Source of the DNA: Rhynchopus euleeides
Lineage: Eukaryota; Euglenozoa; Diplonemea; Diplonemida; Diplonemidae
Assembly: GCA_963210315.1 (NCBI GenBank)
Contig: OY723256.1
Location: 930,001 to 994,000, forward strand
Direction: 5' to 3'
DNA: 64,000 nucleotides
This document shows positions 1-10,690 of this stretch, one piece after another; the stretch's first letter is position 1; each line of letters opens with the position of its first letter. Made by a program: the position numbers and the translations under genes. Under the pieces are notes generated by a model. That model saw nothing but the letters and a program-made list of their open reading frames with translations. It was not told the origin of the DNA and made no database searches.

Positions 1-577
1 TGTGGTAAAAAAGAGGAATGCCTAACTGGTGGGGGGTGGGGTAAAAAGCTTCTTATGGAGCAGGTTCGGCTGCCAACCCACGACCGTACCATAAGGACGC
101 GGAGCACATGTCGGGGCAGCCCGGTGCAGGTTGTACCTTTCATCAGGTGGGTATCGACAAGATGCACACCGTCAAGGGTGGGGACACACAGAGGGTAAAA
201 ACGAGAGGGGTGGGGAATGGCTTTTGGAGGGAAACTATGTGTGCCCCCGCTGGATCGTAAAGTGACAGCAAAACGAGACAACAAACCAATTACTGCCTGA
301 AAGTTGGTTTGTTGCAACGCAGACCCCACTCTTTGTGTACACCACTCCCCGGTCTGGTGAAGTGGTGTGAGTGGGACGCACGATCCAGCTAAAGGCACAG
401 AAAGTTTCCCCACGCCGAACTAACAAAAAAAGGAAAGAGAAAAGGACCTCCCACCCGACACGTATGTGCAGAGTCCCCGAAGATGAAAGGTACAGGTTGT
501 ACCTTTCATCAGGTGGGACAAGATGCACAGCGTCAAAGGTGGGGACACACAGAGGGTAAAAACAAAATAAAGAAGGT
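1..577. other. Intergenic sequence with a diverged direct repeat
   Basis: No convincing coding region is visible. The stretch carries two direct copies of a ~75-bp sequence at 127-202 and 493-563. Each begins CAGGTTGTACCTTTCATCAG and ends in an AGAGGGTAAAAAC motif. At about 578-582 the sequence switches abruptly into the spacer repeat of the CAP-LamG cluster, which looks like a duplication breakpoint. By comparison with 19.74-20.73 kb, another CAP-LamG gene would be expected here, and it is absent. Confidence 0.6.
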
Positions 578-581
578 GTGG

Positions 582-1525
582 ATCGGAGCACGGGCTCTGG
601 TGTGATTCAGCAGAGAAGAGTCAGGCAGGGGAGAGGGGGGGGTGGGGAGGTCTCCTGCTTCTCTAAAAGATCAAACCCTTCTGATAACTGCGGGGTAGCG
701 AAGACCCCCCTTGTGCAGAAGTGCACTGAGGAGGGATATGGATCACCGCGGGCACGAAGAGTGCGGCAGCTCGTTGGAGGTCGAGGTGCTGCAGTGACCG
801 GAAGACTGCCCGCGGGACGGCAAAGCAAAGCTAGCGCGCCAGGGAAGGACAACAGAGGAACAAGCAAATGAGGAAGAAAACAAACAATGGAGATGACCTC
901 GCTTTCCCGGTCGGCTACCAGCCGTACCGCGTCACCGTGTCACCTCCCGGTACAATCGGTTGTACACAATCCCTAGCAGCCTGCTTGCCTGTGAGAAGAA
1001 CTCCCAAGAAGAACAACTACGGTATATGTAAATATTATGGAACGAAATAAACCTGGAATGCCAACCCACCAGCGTTCTAAGATACTTACGTTCCACAATA
1101 TTCACGTATACGGTAATACAACCGGGTAAAACAAACGAGAGAACAGATGAACTACAGTTTGTGTTCCCCAACACCTCCACAGCCTGCTGGGGTGTCTGTA
1201 GTATTCACAAGCATCCGCTCTGTGACAAGTTCCTGAGTTGGCTTTGCCGAACAGTCACAATAAACAAGCAGCACACCACATTGTATGCAGTTCCTTCGGG
1301 TCCCTGCTCTGCGGTCTGGGTCTTTACCTCCCTCGATATGAATCGAGCAAGCAAGACACTGAACCACAAATAAGTGCAGCAGGGCAACCCGAGTATGTTC
1401 TCTTTCAGTATCGACAGTCATCATCGTGACGTGCGAAGTGACGCCACAATCAGAAGGCACTGCACCCCAACTGCCTTGAGACCTTTCTTTGACTCCCATG
1501 TTGTGCGCCACCTCATCCGAGCTCA
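582..1525. repeat. CAP-LamG spacer repeat, copy 1
   Basis: This is the 3' flank of the first CAP-LamG gene. It matches the spacer at 19.85-20.73 kb over most of its length and, in part, 3.53-3.71, 17.1-17.35 and 17.9-18.16 kb. Landmarks are a G-rich run near 634, the motif AACTGCGGGGTAGCGAAGAC near 680, and a block at about 1270-1525 leading into the gene's stop codon. The copies show that the family spread by duplicating gene plus spacer. No separate gene is visible in it. Confidence 0.8.
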
Positions 1526-3409
1526 TTACGCTGCACATGTCTCGAGCACAAAGGAGCTCACCTCGCCGTCCAGGAGGCTGTCCTGTGCCCAGTGGCTCCG
1601 CCCGATGAGGTTCCCACCCCGCACCACAGCACGCGGTGCCATGACCTGCCCCTGTGCACACAGCACACCGTCCACGTACAGCACTGCCTCCCCGTTGAAC
1701 ACAGACGCCTCGACATCAAAGCTGCGCCCCACAGGTGCCTGCGTGTTGCATGTGATGGACTGCGACCGGCTGTTCACAAACACATGCAGCGACAGCCTCC
1801 CGCTGCCACTGGTCTGCGCAATGAGCACGTTGTCACGTCTCGGCCCATTCCCAAAGTCAAACACACGTGCCCACGACGTGTGCCTGTTGATCAGCACACG
1901 TGCCGCCACCCGGAAGTTCCCACCGAACAGCAGCGGTGCATGTTGGTCAAACGCATCGACAGACTGGAAGGCTGCAACCCGCGTTGCCTCTGGGCACGTC
2001 GTGTGCCACTTGCCAGATGCCGGAGCAGGCGTAGCAGGCACAGTGGTCGGTGCAGATGTCGGTGCAGGTGTTGGGACAGGTGTAGCTGGGACAGGTGTGG
2101 CAGGCACAGTGGTCGGTGCAGACGTCGGTGCAGATGTCGGTGCAGGTGTTGGGACAGGTGTAGCTGGGACAGGTGTGGCAGGCAAAGTGGTCGGTGCAGA
2201 CGTCGGTGCAGGTGTTGGGACAGGTGCAGGTACAGAGGTTGGGACAGACGTCGGGATCTGTGTAGCCGGGGCAGCTGTAGCAGGCACCGTGGTCGGTGCA
2301 GATGTCGGTGCAGGTGTGGGGACAGGTGTCGTCGGCACAGAGGTTGGTGCAGATGTCGGAACAGGCGTGGCGGGGGTCGATGTGGCAGGCACAGTCGTCG
2401 GTGCGGACGTCGGGATAGGTGTAGCCGGGAAAGGTGTCGGGATGGGAGTAGCAGGCACAGAGGTCGGTGCAGCTGTCGGTGCAGGTGTCGGGATGGGAGT
2501 AGCAGGCACAGAGGTCGGTGCGGGTGTCTCAGCCGTCTCAGGTGCTGCTGTGATGGGCGGCTTCCCGTAGGGGAAACAGGGGGTCACCGTGCGGCCCAAC
2601 CCGTCGTCGCACTGTGCAATGGTAGTATTGAGGTGCCCACCCGAGAACCAGAGCGGGTTGATCCCCCCCGAGCACAGGTAGTCGTCACAATATCTCGCGT
2701 CATTCGAATTGCAACCGAAGCAGTACCTTGCAATCTCGCTGCGGAAACACTCATAGTACGGGTAACCCGACTTCATCGGTGGCCAGTAGTTGCAGTGCAC
2801 CACCACCCCCGATCCCCACGTGGAGCCCGCGATGCCATTGGGGCACGCTGCTGCCGCGCATCCGACGTAGCGTGTTCTCTCGGCAACCACCTGGGCCCAG
2901 TGTCCGCAGGTCTTCGCATGGCACACGTTCGTGTTCCAGTCGAACAGCTTCCCCTCATCAACCCATGAGCGCACAGCGTCTTGCATCCACCCCGTCTTAT
3001 CTGCCGCTGCCGAGAAGGACTGGTGGTCCTTGAACAACGCGATATTCTCACCAGAGGTCATTGGCGTGGTGATCCCATACGACACCTTGTCCAGCACCGC
3101 CTTGTAGTCGTTCATGATCATCTGCGCCCCACCGAAGTGCCCGTAGAAGCAGTGTGCCGCCCGCTTCTTCGCCATCTCCTCCAGCCCAGCATCCCAATAC
3201 ATCCGATCGATCCCAATCGCACTCGGGTGTCCGGGTCCCTGCCCGCCTTTCGCCGCCAACCGACGGTGTTTGTTGTGCGCATCCAGAATCGCCTGCTTCT
3301 CCTCCACACGCAACTCCGTCACCTCCGCACCTGCCGCAACACCGCACCACGCTGCGACCGCCACACTGACCAGCACCGCCCGCCACGGGGCACACATGCC
3401 GGCACGCAT
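1526..3409 (-). CDS. Secreted CAP (SCP/PR1) domain protein with Pro/Thr linker and LamG-like domain, paralogue 1
   Basis: A 627-residue predicted secreted protein. I start it at the ATG at 3409 because a clear signal peptide follows (MRAGMCAPWR to about residue 28); the frame is open further upstream. Residues ~38-210 form a CAP domain: HNKHR at 45-49, GENIAL at 120-125, GHWAQVV near 169-175 and HCNYWP near 205-210, which are the CAP1/CAP2-type signatures and the His/Glu cleft residues. A Cys-rich segment follows (about 211-278). Then comes a ~200-residue Pro/Thr/Ala/Val linker, the longest of the three paralogues. The last ~135 residues look like a laminin-G/ConA-type jelly roll. CAP proteins are usually extracellular lipid- or glycan-associated effectors; the ligand here is unknown. 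Two near-copies lie at 18.2 and 20.7 kb. No intron is needed. Confidence 0.88.
   Translation of the reverse strand: MRAGMCAPWRAVLVSVAVAAWCGVAAGAEVTELRVEEKQAILDAHNKHRRLAAKGGQGPGHPSAIGIDRMYWDAGLEEMAKKRAAHCFYGHFGGAQMIMNDYKAVLDKVSYGITTPMTSGENIALFKDHQSFSAAADKTGWMQDAVRSWVDEGKLFDWNTNVCHAKTCGHWAQVVAERTRYVGCAAAACPNGIAGSTWGSGVVVHCNYWPPMKSGYPYYECFRSEIARYCFGCNSNDARYCDDYLCSGGINPLWFSGGHLNTTIAQCDDGLGRTVTPCFPYGKPPITAAPETAETPAPTSVPATPIPTPAPTAAPTSVPATPIPTPFPATPIPTSAPTTVPATSTPATPVPTSAPTSVPTTPVPTPAPTSAPTTVPATAAPATQIPTSVPTSVPAPVPTPAPTSAPTTLPATPVPATPVPTPAPTSAPTSAPTTVPATPVPATPVPTPAPTSAPTTVPATPAPASGKWHTTCPEATRVAAFQSVDAFDQHAPLLFGGNFRVAARVLINRHTSWARVFDFGNGPRRDNVLIAQTSGSGRLSLHVFVNSRSQSITCNTQAPVGRSFDVEASVFNGEAVLYVDGVLCAQGQVMAPRAVVRGGNLIGRSHWAQDSLLDGEVSSFVLETCAA
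2025..2540. repeat. Coding minisatellite of the Pro/Thr linker
   Basis: A degenerate short repeat built from GGTGCAGGTGT/GGCACAGTGGTCG-like modules. On the coding strand it reads as repeated TPAPTSAPTTVPATPVP. The equivalent block is much shorter in the other paralogues (about 18.66-18.85 and 21.23-21.49 kb). Linker length therefore changes by repeat expansion and contraction while the frame is kept. Confidence 0.85.
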
Positions 3410-3713
3410 TGTCGAAACGCCTTGCTGGATTCTCTGGCAACCTGCGGCGTGATGGTGCAATGTGAAGTGCCTTCCGACGCAGCAAAACAGGCCCCGAACA
3501 GGGCGAGGCAGGCCTGCAAGGGAGCACGGGCTCTGGTGTGCTTCAGCAGAGAACAGTCAAGCAGGGGTGAGGGGAGGGGGGGGTGGGGAGGTCGCTCTCT
3601 TCTCTCTAAAAGGTCAAACCCTTCCGATAACTGCGGGGTAGCGAAGACCCCCCTTGTGCAGAAGTGCACTGAGGAGGGACATGGATCACCGCGGGCAGCT
3701 CGAGGTGGCTGAA
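3410..3713. repeat. CAP-LamG upstream spacer repeat, partial copy
   Basis: The 5' flank of paralogue 1 matches 19.74-20.03 kb nearly base for base, including the G-rich run and the AACTGCGGGGTAGCGAAGAC motif. It stops matching at about 3700, where the sequence turns into the tail flank of the DUF4116-type gene. The 5' UTR and promoter of the gene should lie here, but no distinct core promoter is recognisable. Confidence 0.75.
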
Positions 3714-3982
3714 GCACTGCCTTGCTTGCGTGCCAGCTCTTCTCACGTGTGAAGAAACTGGACGCGGAGGCACCGCCTCCGTTGCCTCCCTCCCTCCCCC
3801 CCTCCTCCCCCTGCCCCACACCGCCACCCGACAGGACAGACTCACCCTGCACGGGACGGCAAGACAGAACACAGACATCCGGCGAAAAGCACACCATCAC
3901 CACGCTGGGGAAAGGGCACGGGGACATCCACCCAGGTTACCTGGGCCAGGCCAGAGCAGGACAATGCCCCCCACGTGCAGCA

Positions 3983-5044
3983 TCAGCGCGACCGGCTCCT
4001 CTTCGCCGGAGGGGCGCCTCCGGAACAACCGCCTGCCTCCGACGCAGGCGATTCGTCACCCGCGTCCTCCTCCTCCTCCTCACCCTCGCCACCCTCATCC
4101 CCAGAGGAACGTTCCCCCTCCTCTGTGGCAGGGTCGGCAACACCCTCGTCGGCACTGTCTTCGCTGCGCAACGCCTCCAGCCGTTCCCTCTCTGCGCAGA
4201 AGATGGGGTCTGCGCATAACCCGGGCCCGGCGTAGCGCACCGCCTCTATGTTTTGCGAGATGGCCGCCAGGGCGACATCGCGGTCATCCCGAAGCCTTTC
4301 GGAGGCCGCCTGCAGCGCCACGCCATCACCCCTCACAGCGCAGAGCATGACGTCATTATCATCCCGCAGTGCCTCCGACGCGAGCCACACTCCGTAGGGG
4401 TACTTCTGCACCACAGAGAGGACTATGTCCTTGTCGTTGCACAGCTCGTCGGAGAGGCTGTCGAGTGTGAAGTGCCAGCAGGCGTGCACTGCTCCCTGGA
4501 TAAACGCCTTGTCGCCCCGCAGTGCCTCCGACGCGTGGCGGAGGTTGCCGCTGGTGCCGTCGAGCGACACCCTCACAGCATCTGCGTCGTTCCGCATCTC
4601 GGGCGAGGCGTGCTCCAGGGCTGCACCGTTCTCCTTCAGGACAGACATGACGAAGGCCTTGTCGCGGTGCAGCAGGGGGCTGGCGCATGTGAGTGCCTCA
4701 GCCTCGTGGGTGACGCCTGCCAGGATGCAGGCGGGCAGGGGTCTTGCCCATGCAGGGAGGCTGTGGTGTGCGATGGTGCCACTGCGGAGGTTGGTGAGGA
4801 AGCGGTCCCCTTGGAGTGTGGCCTCGACCCTGCACCCCGCACGGACAGGCGTGGTGTGCAGAGGTGCTGTGGCGCTGAGCGTCTCGCCTGCGACAGAGAG
4901 GCGCACGTCCTGCGGCAGCGTGTCCTGGCAGGCGGGGAAGAGCAGGGCGAGGGCCTTGGCAGCCAAGTGTGACACCGTGTCCTCCTCCCCAACAGGCACA
5001 GCGTGTTCCTCGGCACGCTCCGCACCGGCCAGAAAGACATCCAT
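3983..5044 (-). CDS. DUF4116-repeat protein with acidic tail
   Basis: A 353-residue protein. The ATG at 5044 lies in a good ACCATGG context; an in-frame upstream extension reads through a CCCT repeat and is unlikely. Residues ~1-80 could be a small beta-grasp (ubiquitin-like) domain, but this is only a guess from pattern. Residues ~120-275 contain about six units of the DUF4116 type, such as ASEALRGDKAFIQGAV and ASEALRDDNDVMLCAV (pattern A-S-x-x-L-R-x-D-x-x-[FV]-x-x-x-[AV]). DUF4116 occurs in large families in protists and algae and has no established biochemical role. The C-terminus is strongly acidic (about 295-335) and ends in AKRSRSR, a possible nuclear localisation signal. It is transcribed in the same direction as the CAP-LamG genes. 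Confidence 0.82.
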   Translation of the reverse strand: MDVFLAGAERAEEHAVPVGEEDTVSHLAAKALALLFPACQDTLPQDVRLSVAGETLSATAPLHTTPVRAGCRVEATLQGDRFLTNLRSGTIAHHSLPAWARPLPACILAGVTHEAEALTCASPLLHRDKAFVMSVLKENGAALEHASPEMRNDADAVRVSLDGTSGNLRHASEALRGDKAFIQGAVHACWHFTLDSLSDELCNDKDIVLSVVQKYPYGVWLASEALRDDNDVMLCAVRGDGVALQAASERLRDDRDVALAAISQNIEAVRYAGPGLCADPIFCAERERLEALRSEDSADEGVADPATEEGERSSGDEGGEGEEEEEDAGDESPASEAGGCSGGAPPAKRSRSR

Positions 5045-5090
5045 GGTGGATGAGGGGTGGAGGGAGGGAGGGAGGGAGGGTGTGTACCTG
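5045..5090 (-). promoter_or_regulatory. Pyrimidine-rich leader of the DUF4116-type gene
   Basis: Directly 5' of the ATG the coding strand carries four tandem CCCT units and CACCCCTCATCCACC, preceded by a TTTTTCAG at about 5088-5095. The tract could be a 5' UTR, or a splice or trans-splice acceptor region. Similar C-rich stretches precede several genes in the window. The function is inferred from position only. Confidence 0.35.
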
Positions 5091-5122
5091 AAAAACTGTC
5101 GGGGGAGCATTGTTGTTAGCCC

Positions 5123-5206
5123 CCATTTAAAACTTTACGTTTTAAACGTTTTAAATGTTTAAATGTTTTAAATTAAAACGGAGTTTAAAACGGGGGTTAA
5201 AACAGG
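5123..5206. repeat. Cluster of GTTTAAAAC/GTTTTAAAC palindromic repeats
   Basis: An AT-rich block of about eight imperfect copies of the palindrome GTTTTAAAC within 85 bp, unlike the GC-rich DNA around it. The same kind of block forms the right edge of the degenerate hAT-like element at 15.57-15.66 kb. Single copies mark the boundaries of the tandem duplication near 6.62, 9.88 and 13.87 kb. It may be an orphan transposon end. Confidence 0.65.
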
Positions 5207-5519
5207 GCGTTTCTGTGGTGTTTTCACACCAAAAAAAATTTTTCGGCCAAAAAAAATTTTCCATGCCCCCTGAGGCCCCCCAGCTCATATTCTGGGTGAT
5301 TATTCCTGCATTCCTGTCACAGCGGACACATTATTGGTGGAAAATAGGTGGCACTGACGTTGTGGTGAGGGTTGCATCAATCGCACCGGCATCAGTTGGC
5401 ACACCCCCTCCGTTGTTCTCAGGAATAATGCAGTTTGACATCAGCATATTTCTGGAGTGTCGAATCTTCATCTTGCATCACTCGATGTGCACCCTTTTGA
5501 GCTGAATCCATGATACAAA

Positions 5520-5990
5520 GTCGCAGGTTGAAGGCCGATCACCATGATGGGGGTGGCAATGGACCCAGCGAACTCCACCAGCTCCTTCGACAGTCCTGGA
5601 AGCACCTTCTGGAAAAGTTGCACAGTTCCAGTTGCCACCTGGAGCCTACCTTTGGCCTGCCCCTCTTTGAGAGGAGCATATCTGTATTCTCTTTACTCTC
5701 CTATGGACGCCCGACTTCTCTGATCGAGAGAAGCCTACAAAAGGCGTAACCATCCTCGTCATGTATTCTTTGCCTCCAACTTTCACTTTTGCAGAACGGA
5801 TCCCGATGAACTCCAAACAGGAAGTGCAGCCAGCTTCATCACGGCTGTGTTCAACAAGACAGCCAGGTGATGTTGTTGCTGTCAGAACGATGGTTGCAGC
5901 ACTCGGCTGCGCCCCACCTGGGGTTGCTCTGGCTGTTGCCAAGCTAGTGTTTGGGACAATTATTGATCACCTAGCCATTCTCTCGGCACC
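5520..5990 (-). pseudogene. Possible decayed coding region, unrecognised
   Basis: Two adjacent minus-strand stretches read like protein but lie in different frames. One at about 5646-5940 includes CTSCLEFIGIRSAKVKVG. One at about 5520-5650 reads LFQKVLPGLSKELVEFAG followed by SIATPIMVIGL. No start, stop or family can be assigned. The patch sits between GTTTAAAAC blocks at 5.12 and 6.61 kb, so it may be the remains of a transposon gene. Chance open frames are a real alternative. Confidence 0.22.
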
Positions 5991-6612
5991 CTAATGATCG
6001 TGGGTAGGCAGCAGGAACCTGCACTCTGGGGGGACGTCATCGATGAGTTTCTTTGAAGAAAGCCGGCGGCTACCGCTGGAGTTAAGGTCCGAAGGGGTCA
6101 GTACCACGGGCGCCACACCGCTCGTGTTGGGCATCGGGTTTCGGTGAAGGCGGGGGCGCTGAGAAAGCGACATGTACGTAACAAGCAATGATCAACCATA
6201 CACCAGCAAGTCAAACAGGCACCACCGTTGGATCGTTCGTGCACCCGAGTCTGTACTGTACCATCCTGAATCTTTTCTGGGTGATTGTCAACGATGAGGG
6301 CATGAGCTTGCGTCAGGGTGAGCAGAGGAACGGGTTGAGGCCAGGGTGAATGGAGGGTGAAAAGTAGCCCACTTCACCAGGAGGCGAATTTTCGCAGAAA
6401 GCCCTGCCACACAGCTGTGTTTGCCTGATCATGCTCAAAAGGCCTGCAGTAGGCTATTTCACACAGGGAATTTGTTCACCCATTTGGGACCCCCAGGGAG
6501 CCTCAAAATTGGATTTTTTTGCCGAAGATGGCCTCAGATGGCCCAAAACGATCAATTTTGGGTTCCAGAAAAAAAAATCGAAAAGTCTCCCCCTATATTT
6601 TGCAGGGTTTTT
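5991..6612. other. Intergenic, nothing recognised
   Basis: Mixed-composition sequence with no convincing gene. It becomes AT-rich after 6.47 kb, with poly-A/T runs near 6514 and 6570, and leads into the palindrome-bearing tandem duplication. Confidence 0.5.
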
Positions 6613-9600
6613 TGCCGTTTTAAACATGGTTTGACAGAATTCTGCCAGAATTTCACAGATTCTGGCAGATTCTGGGGATTTCAGATTTTTCAGAATTTTC
6701 AAAATCTGAGAAAATCTGTCCAGATTCTGGGCAGATTTTTCCAGAATTTTCAGAATTCTGGAAAATCTGAGAAATCTGGAAAAATCTGAGAATTCTGGAA
6801 AAAATCTGGCCAGATTCTGGACAGATTTTTCCAGATTTTTCCAGAATTCTCAGAATTCTGGAAAATCTGAGAAATCTGGAAAAATCTGAGAAATTCTGTC
6901 AGAAATCTGGAAAATCTGTGGGGGGGACCTTTTCGAATTTTTTTTTGGGGTGGGCCTATTTTGGACATTTGGACCCATTTTCAAAGGAATTTTTGAATTT
7001 TGAGCCCATTTTGAGCCCTAAAATGGCTCATCGAAATATTTCTGCAAAAAATCTGGGCCAGAATGCCAAAATCTGAAAAATCTGAGAAAATCCGGAAAAT
7101 TCTGGAAAATCTGAGAAATCTGGAAAATTCTGAGAAATTCTGCGGGGGGGACCTTTTCGAATTTTTTTTTTGGGGGGGGGGCTATTTTGGACATTTGGGC
7201 CCGTTTTCAAAGGAATTTATGAATTTTGAGCCCATTCGTTGCCCTAAAATGGGCCCGCGAATATCTAGCTCCTGCTGAGGACCTGGGTACATGGCCAAAT
7301 CAGCCAGAAATCTCAGGTTTTCGCAGTGCAATTTGGGTTCGCGTGCTGGTATCGCAGCCTGGCCCCGAGGGTCCATACCGTGAGTAACCGGGCCCGCTAT
7401 CCTACACTCGTTTTTTCCTAGGTTTTCGTCAGCTGAGTGAGGGTGTGATATGAGGGTTCTATCCAACAAGGATATCAAGGCGGCACTTCAAAGTCCTGCC
7501 AAGGACAGCGCCACGTGGGTGTGTGCTTCTGATGTACGTTATGTCATCATGTGAACCCTCCCCAGCGTGTGCCAACATCCCTGACACGCTCACGAAAAGC
7601 ATAACACGGAGAAAACAGGTGCCGAAACAACCTGCCGAGCACACGGGTGGTGCCACGTTGATCCACGCAGCGATCTCCCATGTCAGGAAGCCTTGTTGCC
7701 ACGGCAGCGTGCCGCAGACTGTGGGAGAGGTGTCGCCAGTCACCTTGAGGTTGCAGTGTGTCATCAGACTAAAACCCGTGCCTTGTTCACCCTGTTGTTC
7801 ACCCCTGTGAGGTTGATCTTTAAACCACCGCAAATGAACAACCCATCTTCTGGAGTGTGATCTCTGGTGGCGGGGTGGGATGGGTGAGTGGGGTGTGACG
7901 GTGCAACGACAGTCGAACTTCTTCGAACGCAGAACACCCCACCAGCCTGCCGGGCGTGAGAAGTGTTCGCAAGGATCCGCACAGTGAAAAGTTTCCTGAG
8001 TTGGCTACGCCGAACTTACAAAATGGGAAGGTGTGAGTGTCGCTTGTTACGACCCACTGGCTGGACGAGTTCTCTTTTTGGGGGACAAAACCACACACAA
8101 CAAGAAGGTTGTCACAGGGGGTCTTCGCTGGTCGTTATTCTTCGTCAATCTTCGTCAGTTTTCACTATTTCAACAGCAAATACACCAAGGTGCACTGACG
8201 ACCATCCCGTAGCGAAGACCCCCACAGTGAAAAAGATAGTTGGCAGCGCTTTGGGTGACAAACACAATCTACCTTGCCTTGTTGTTATGACTGTGCGCAC
8301 ATTCACACCAACCTTCATCAGCCAAACCACGTGAGGTTTGTTCATCCGGGTTTGGCGCACACACAACGACTTGTCTTTGAAACGTCCAATGCAACACTCA
8401 CAGCATCGAGGCCAAGTGTTTCTCGTAGTATTTTTCGGTTTTGCTCTGAGTGAGCGGATATAACTGGTGAAAATGGGTACAGTGGCTGAATCTGGAGGTT
8501 GGGTGCGGGTTGTGTGTTCCGCATCATCCCTACAAATCAAACCAAGCCGATTGACACCGAATATTTTGTCTGACCTGCACCCATTGTTTCCTGCCTGCCT
8601 GCCTGTGTTGTGCTGCACCTGTGCCTCCCTGTTCTGTATTTTGTACCCTCAGCGGGTTCACGATACAGGGCAGTCCACTCCCCCAAAAATCACGGTCTTG
8701 ACGCCCATTCCATCCACTTTCAGTGGATGTGTTTGGTATTTCCGAATGGAATTTTCCAGCGTCAAGATTACAAGAACAGGGTCAGTCACTTCTACCGTAG
8801 CTGCGATGCCGGTAGTTGTGCAGAAATGATCTTTTCGACGGACGCGACGCCTCCCCAGCTTGCCTGTGTCTGTGTTGCCATAGCCATGTGACAGATATTC
8901 ACATAACGAATGTACTGTCACACCGCAAGGGGCTTTGGACAACGTTAAACAACAGTACACTTGCAGGTTTGGGTCAAAAATTCCAATTTCCGCTGGTCAC
9001 GGGCCCCTTTCAAAACATTGACCACCTTTCGAGAATTTAGTTCTGCACCATGGATTCGAGGGACTGCGATGATTCGGAACCGAGGATGAAGACTACTGGG
9101 AAGGAACTGTGTGCTCTCTTGAAGCACTGGAATCGGCGAACTTGGACGGAACCTAAGCGCGACAGGTGAAGGGGCATCCCGAACAAAGGCATACAAAGTG
9201 GCTCTGGAGACATTGTTGCATCTGCGACACCCTGTCTTACATCCCGCCTGGGCTCTGATCTTCACCTATAGCAATGACTAAATCCCTATCATGGGTACAT
9301 GAAGCTTTTGTAGGTACATTTAAACTTGCGAACCTCTCAACGACCTGTTAATCGCCTTGTACCGAAATCTGACCCTGGGCTTCGGCCCTCACGGCATTCA
9401 GCGGGTGACCCGATGCCGGTGTGGATGGAGAAGTGCACAGTTCTGAAACAGTGTGTCGACGAATCCGAGGAATCCAATCAGAGTAGTCCCGAGATGAAGT
9501 GGTGCAAGAACTCAAAAACTGTTTGCCTTTGGTCAAGGCCCCCTTTCCAAAAATTTGACCCGCGCAGTGGTGGCCAGTCCTGAGAACCAACAGTAGCATA

Positions 9601-9888
9601 AGCCTACGACTGGTCCAGGACGAGGCCGACCCTGTACATAGCCTGTGTATGACTACCCTGTCATACCAGGCTGCTGCTAGTTGGCCACAAGCCCCACTGG
9701 CAGAATTCTCAGAATTCTCCCAGAATTCTCAGAATTCCCCAGAATCTGACAGAATTCTGCAGAATTCTGTCAGAATTCTCAGAATCTGCAGAATTCTACA
9801 GAATTTCTCAGATTCTGCAGAATTTAAAAATCTGGAAATTCTGGGCATTTTTCTGTCAGAATTCTGTGAAACCATGTTTAAACCCCGT
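6613..9888. repeat. Tandem duplication, unit A (~3.28 kb)
   Basis: The left unit of a direct tandem duplication. It begins at CCGTTTTAAACATGGTTTGA, runs through an AT-rich palindromic satellite (6640-7265) and a ~2.4-kb body (7266-9660), and ends in a second AGAATTCT block reaching a GTTTAAAC palindrome. The body is nearly identical to unit B, but lacks ~180 bp and ~445 bp that unit B has near 11.2 and 12.0 kb. It keeps ~50 bp (7370-7422) missing from B. Both strands contain open frames up to ~125 codons that are conserved between units (for example minus 8658-8960), but the copies are too alike to show selection. No family is recognised. Confidence 0.85.
6640..7265. repeat. AGAATTCT/CAGATTTT palindromic satellite, block 1
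   Basis: A degenerate low-complexity array of short modules (CAGAATTCTG, GGAAAATCTGAGAAATCTGG), interrupted by two GGGGGGACCTTTTCGAATTT segments. Each segment is followed by a conserved stretch containing TTTCAAAGGAATTT and TGAGCCCATT. AGAATTCT is a perfect palindrome, so single strands could fold extensively. Confidence 0.8.
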
Positions 9889-10690
9889 TTTAAACATGGT
9901 TTGACAGATTTCTGCCAGAATTTCACAGATTCTGGCAGATTCTGGGGATTCCAGATTTTTCAGAATTTTCAAAATCTGAGAAAATCTGTCCAGATTCTGG
10001 ACAGATTTTTCCAGATTTTTCCAGAATTCTCAGAATTCTGGAAAATCTGAGAAATCTGGAAAAATCTGAGAAATTCTGTCAGAAATCTGGAAAATCTGTG
10101 GGGGGGACCTTTTCGAATTTTTTTTTGGGGTGGGCCTATTTTGGACATTTGGACCCATTTTCAAAGGAATTTTTGAATTTTGAGCCCATTTTGAGCCCTA
10201 AAATGGCTCATCGAAATATTTCTGCAAAAAATCTGGGCCAGAATGCCAAAATCTGAAAAATCTGAGAAAATCCGGAAAATTCTGGAAAATCTGAGAAATC
10301 TGGAAAATTCTGAGAAATTCTGTCAGAATTCTGGAAAATCTGTGGGGGGGACCTTTTCAAAATTTTTTTTGGGGTGGGCCTATTTTGGACATTTGGACTC
10401 ATTTTCAAAGGAATTTTTGAATTTTGAGCCCATTTTGAGCCCTAAAATGGCTCATCGAAATATTTCTGCAAAAAATCCGGGCCAGAATGCCAAAATCTGA
10501 AAAATCTGAGAAAATCTGGAAAATTCTGGAAAATCTGAGAAATCTGGAAAATTCTGAGAAATTCTGCGGGGGGGACCTTTTCGAATTTTTTTTGGGGGGT
10601 GGGGCTATTTTGGTCATTTGGGCCCGTTTTCAAAGGAATTTATGAATTTTGAGCCCATTCGTTGCCCTAAAATGGGCCCGCGAATATCTA
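9701..10690. repeat. AGAATTCT/CAGATTTT palindromic satellite, block 2
   Basis: The same satellite as at 6.64 kb, spanning the junction of duplication units A and B. It contains three rather than two of the GGGGGGACCTTTTC segments, an internal gain of about 240 bp. A back-to-back pair of GTTTAAAC sites at about 9876-9898 marks the unit junction. Confidence 0.8.

Noticed and set aside
1374..2570. Plus-strand frame of ~398 codons rich in VGAGVGTGVAG
   Set aside because: It is the antisense shadow of the CAP-LamG Pro/Thr linker minisatellite.
7271..7411. tRNA gene at the structured dispersed repeat
   Set aside because: Although ends can pair in the 57-kb copy, there is no T-loop (GTTCRA) or convincing anticodon arm, and the length is short.
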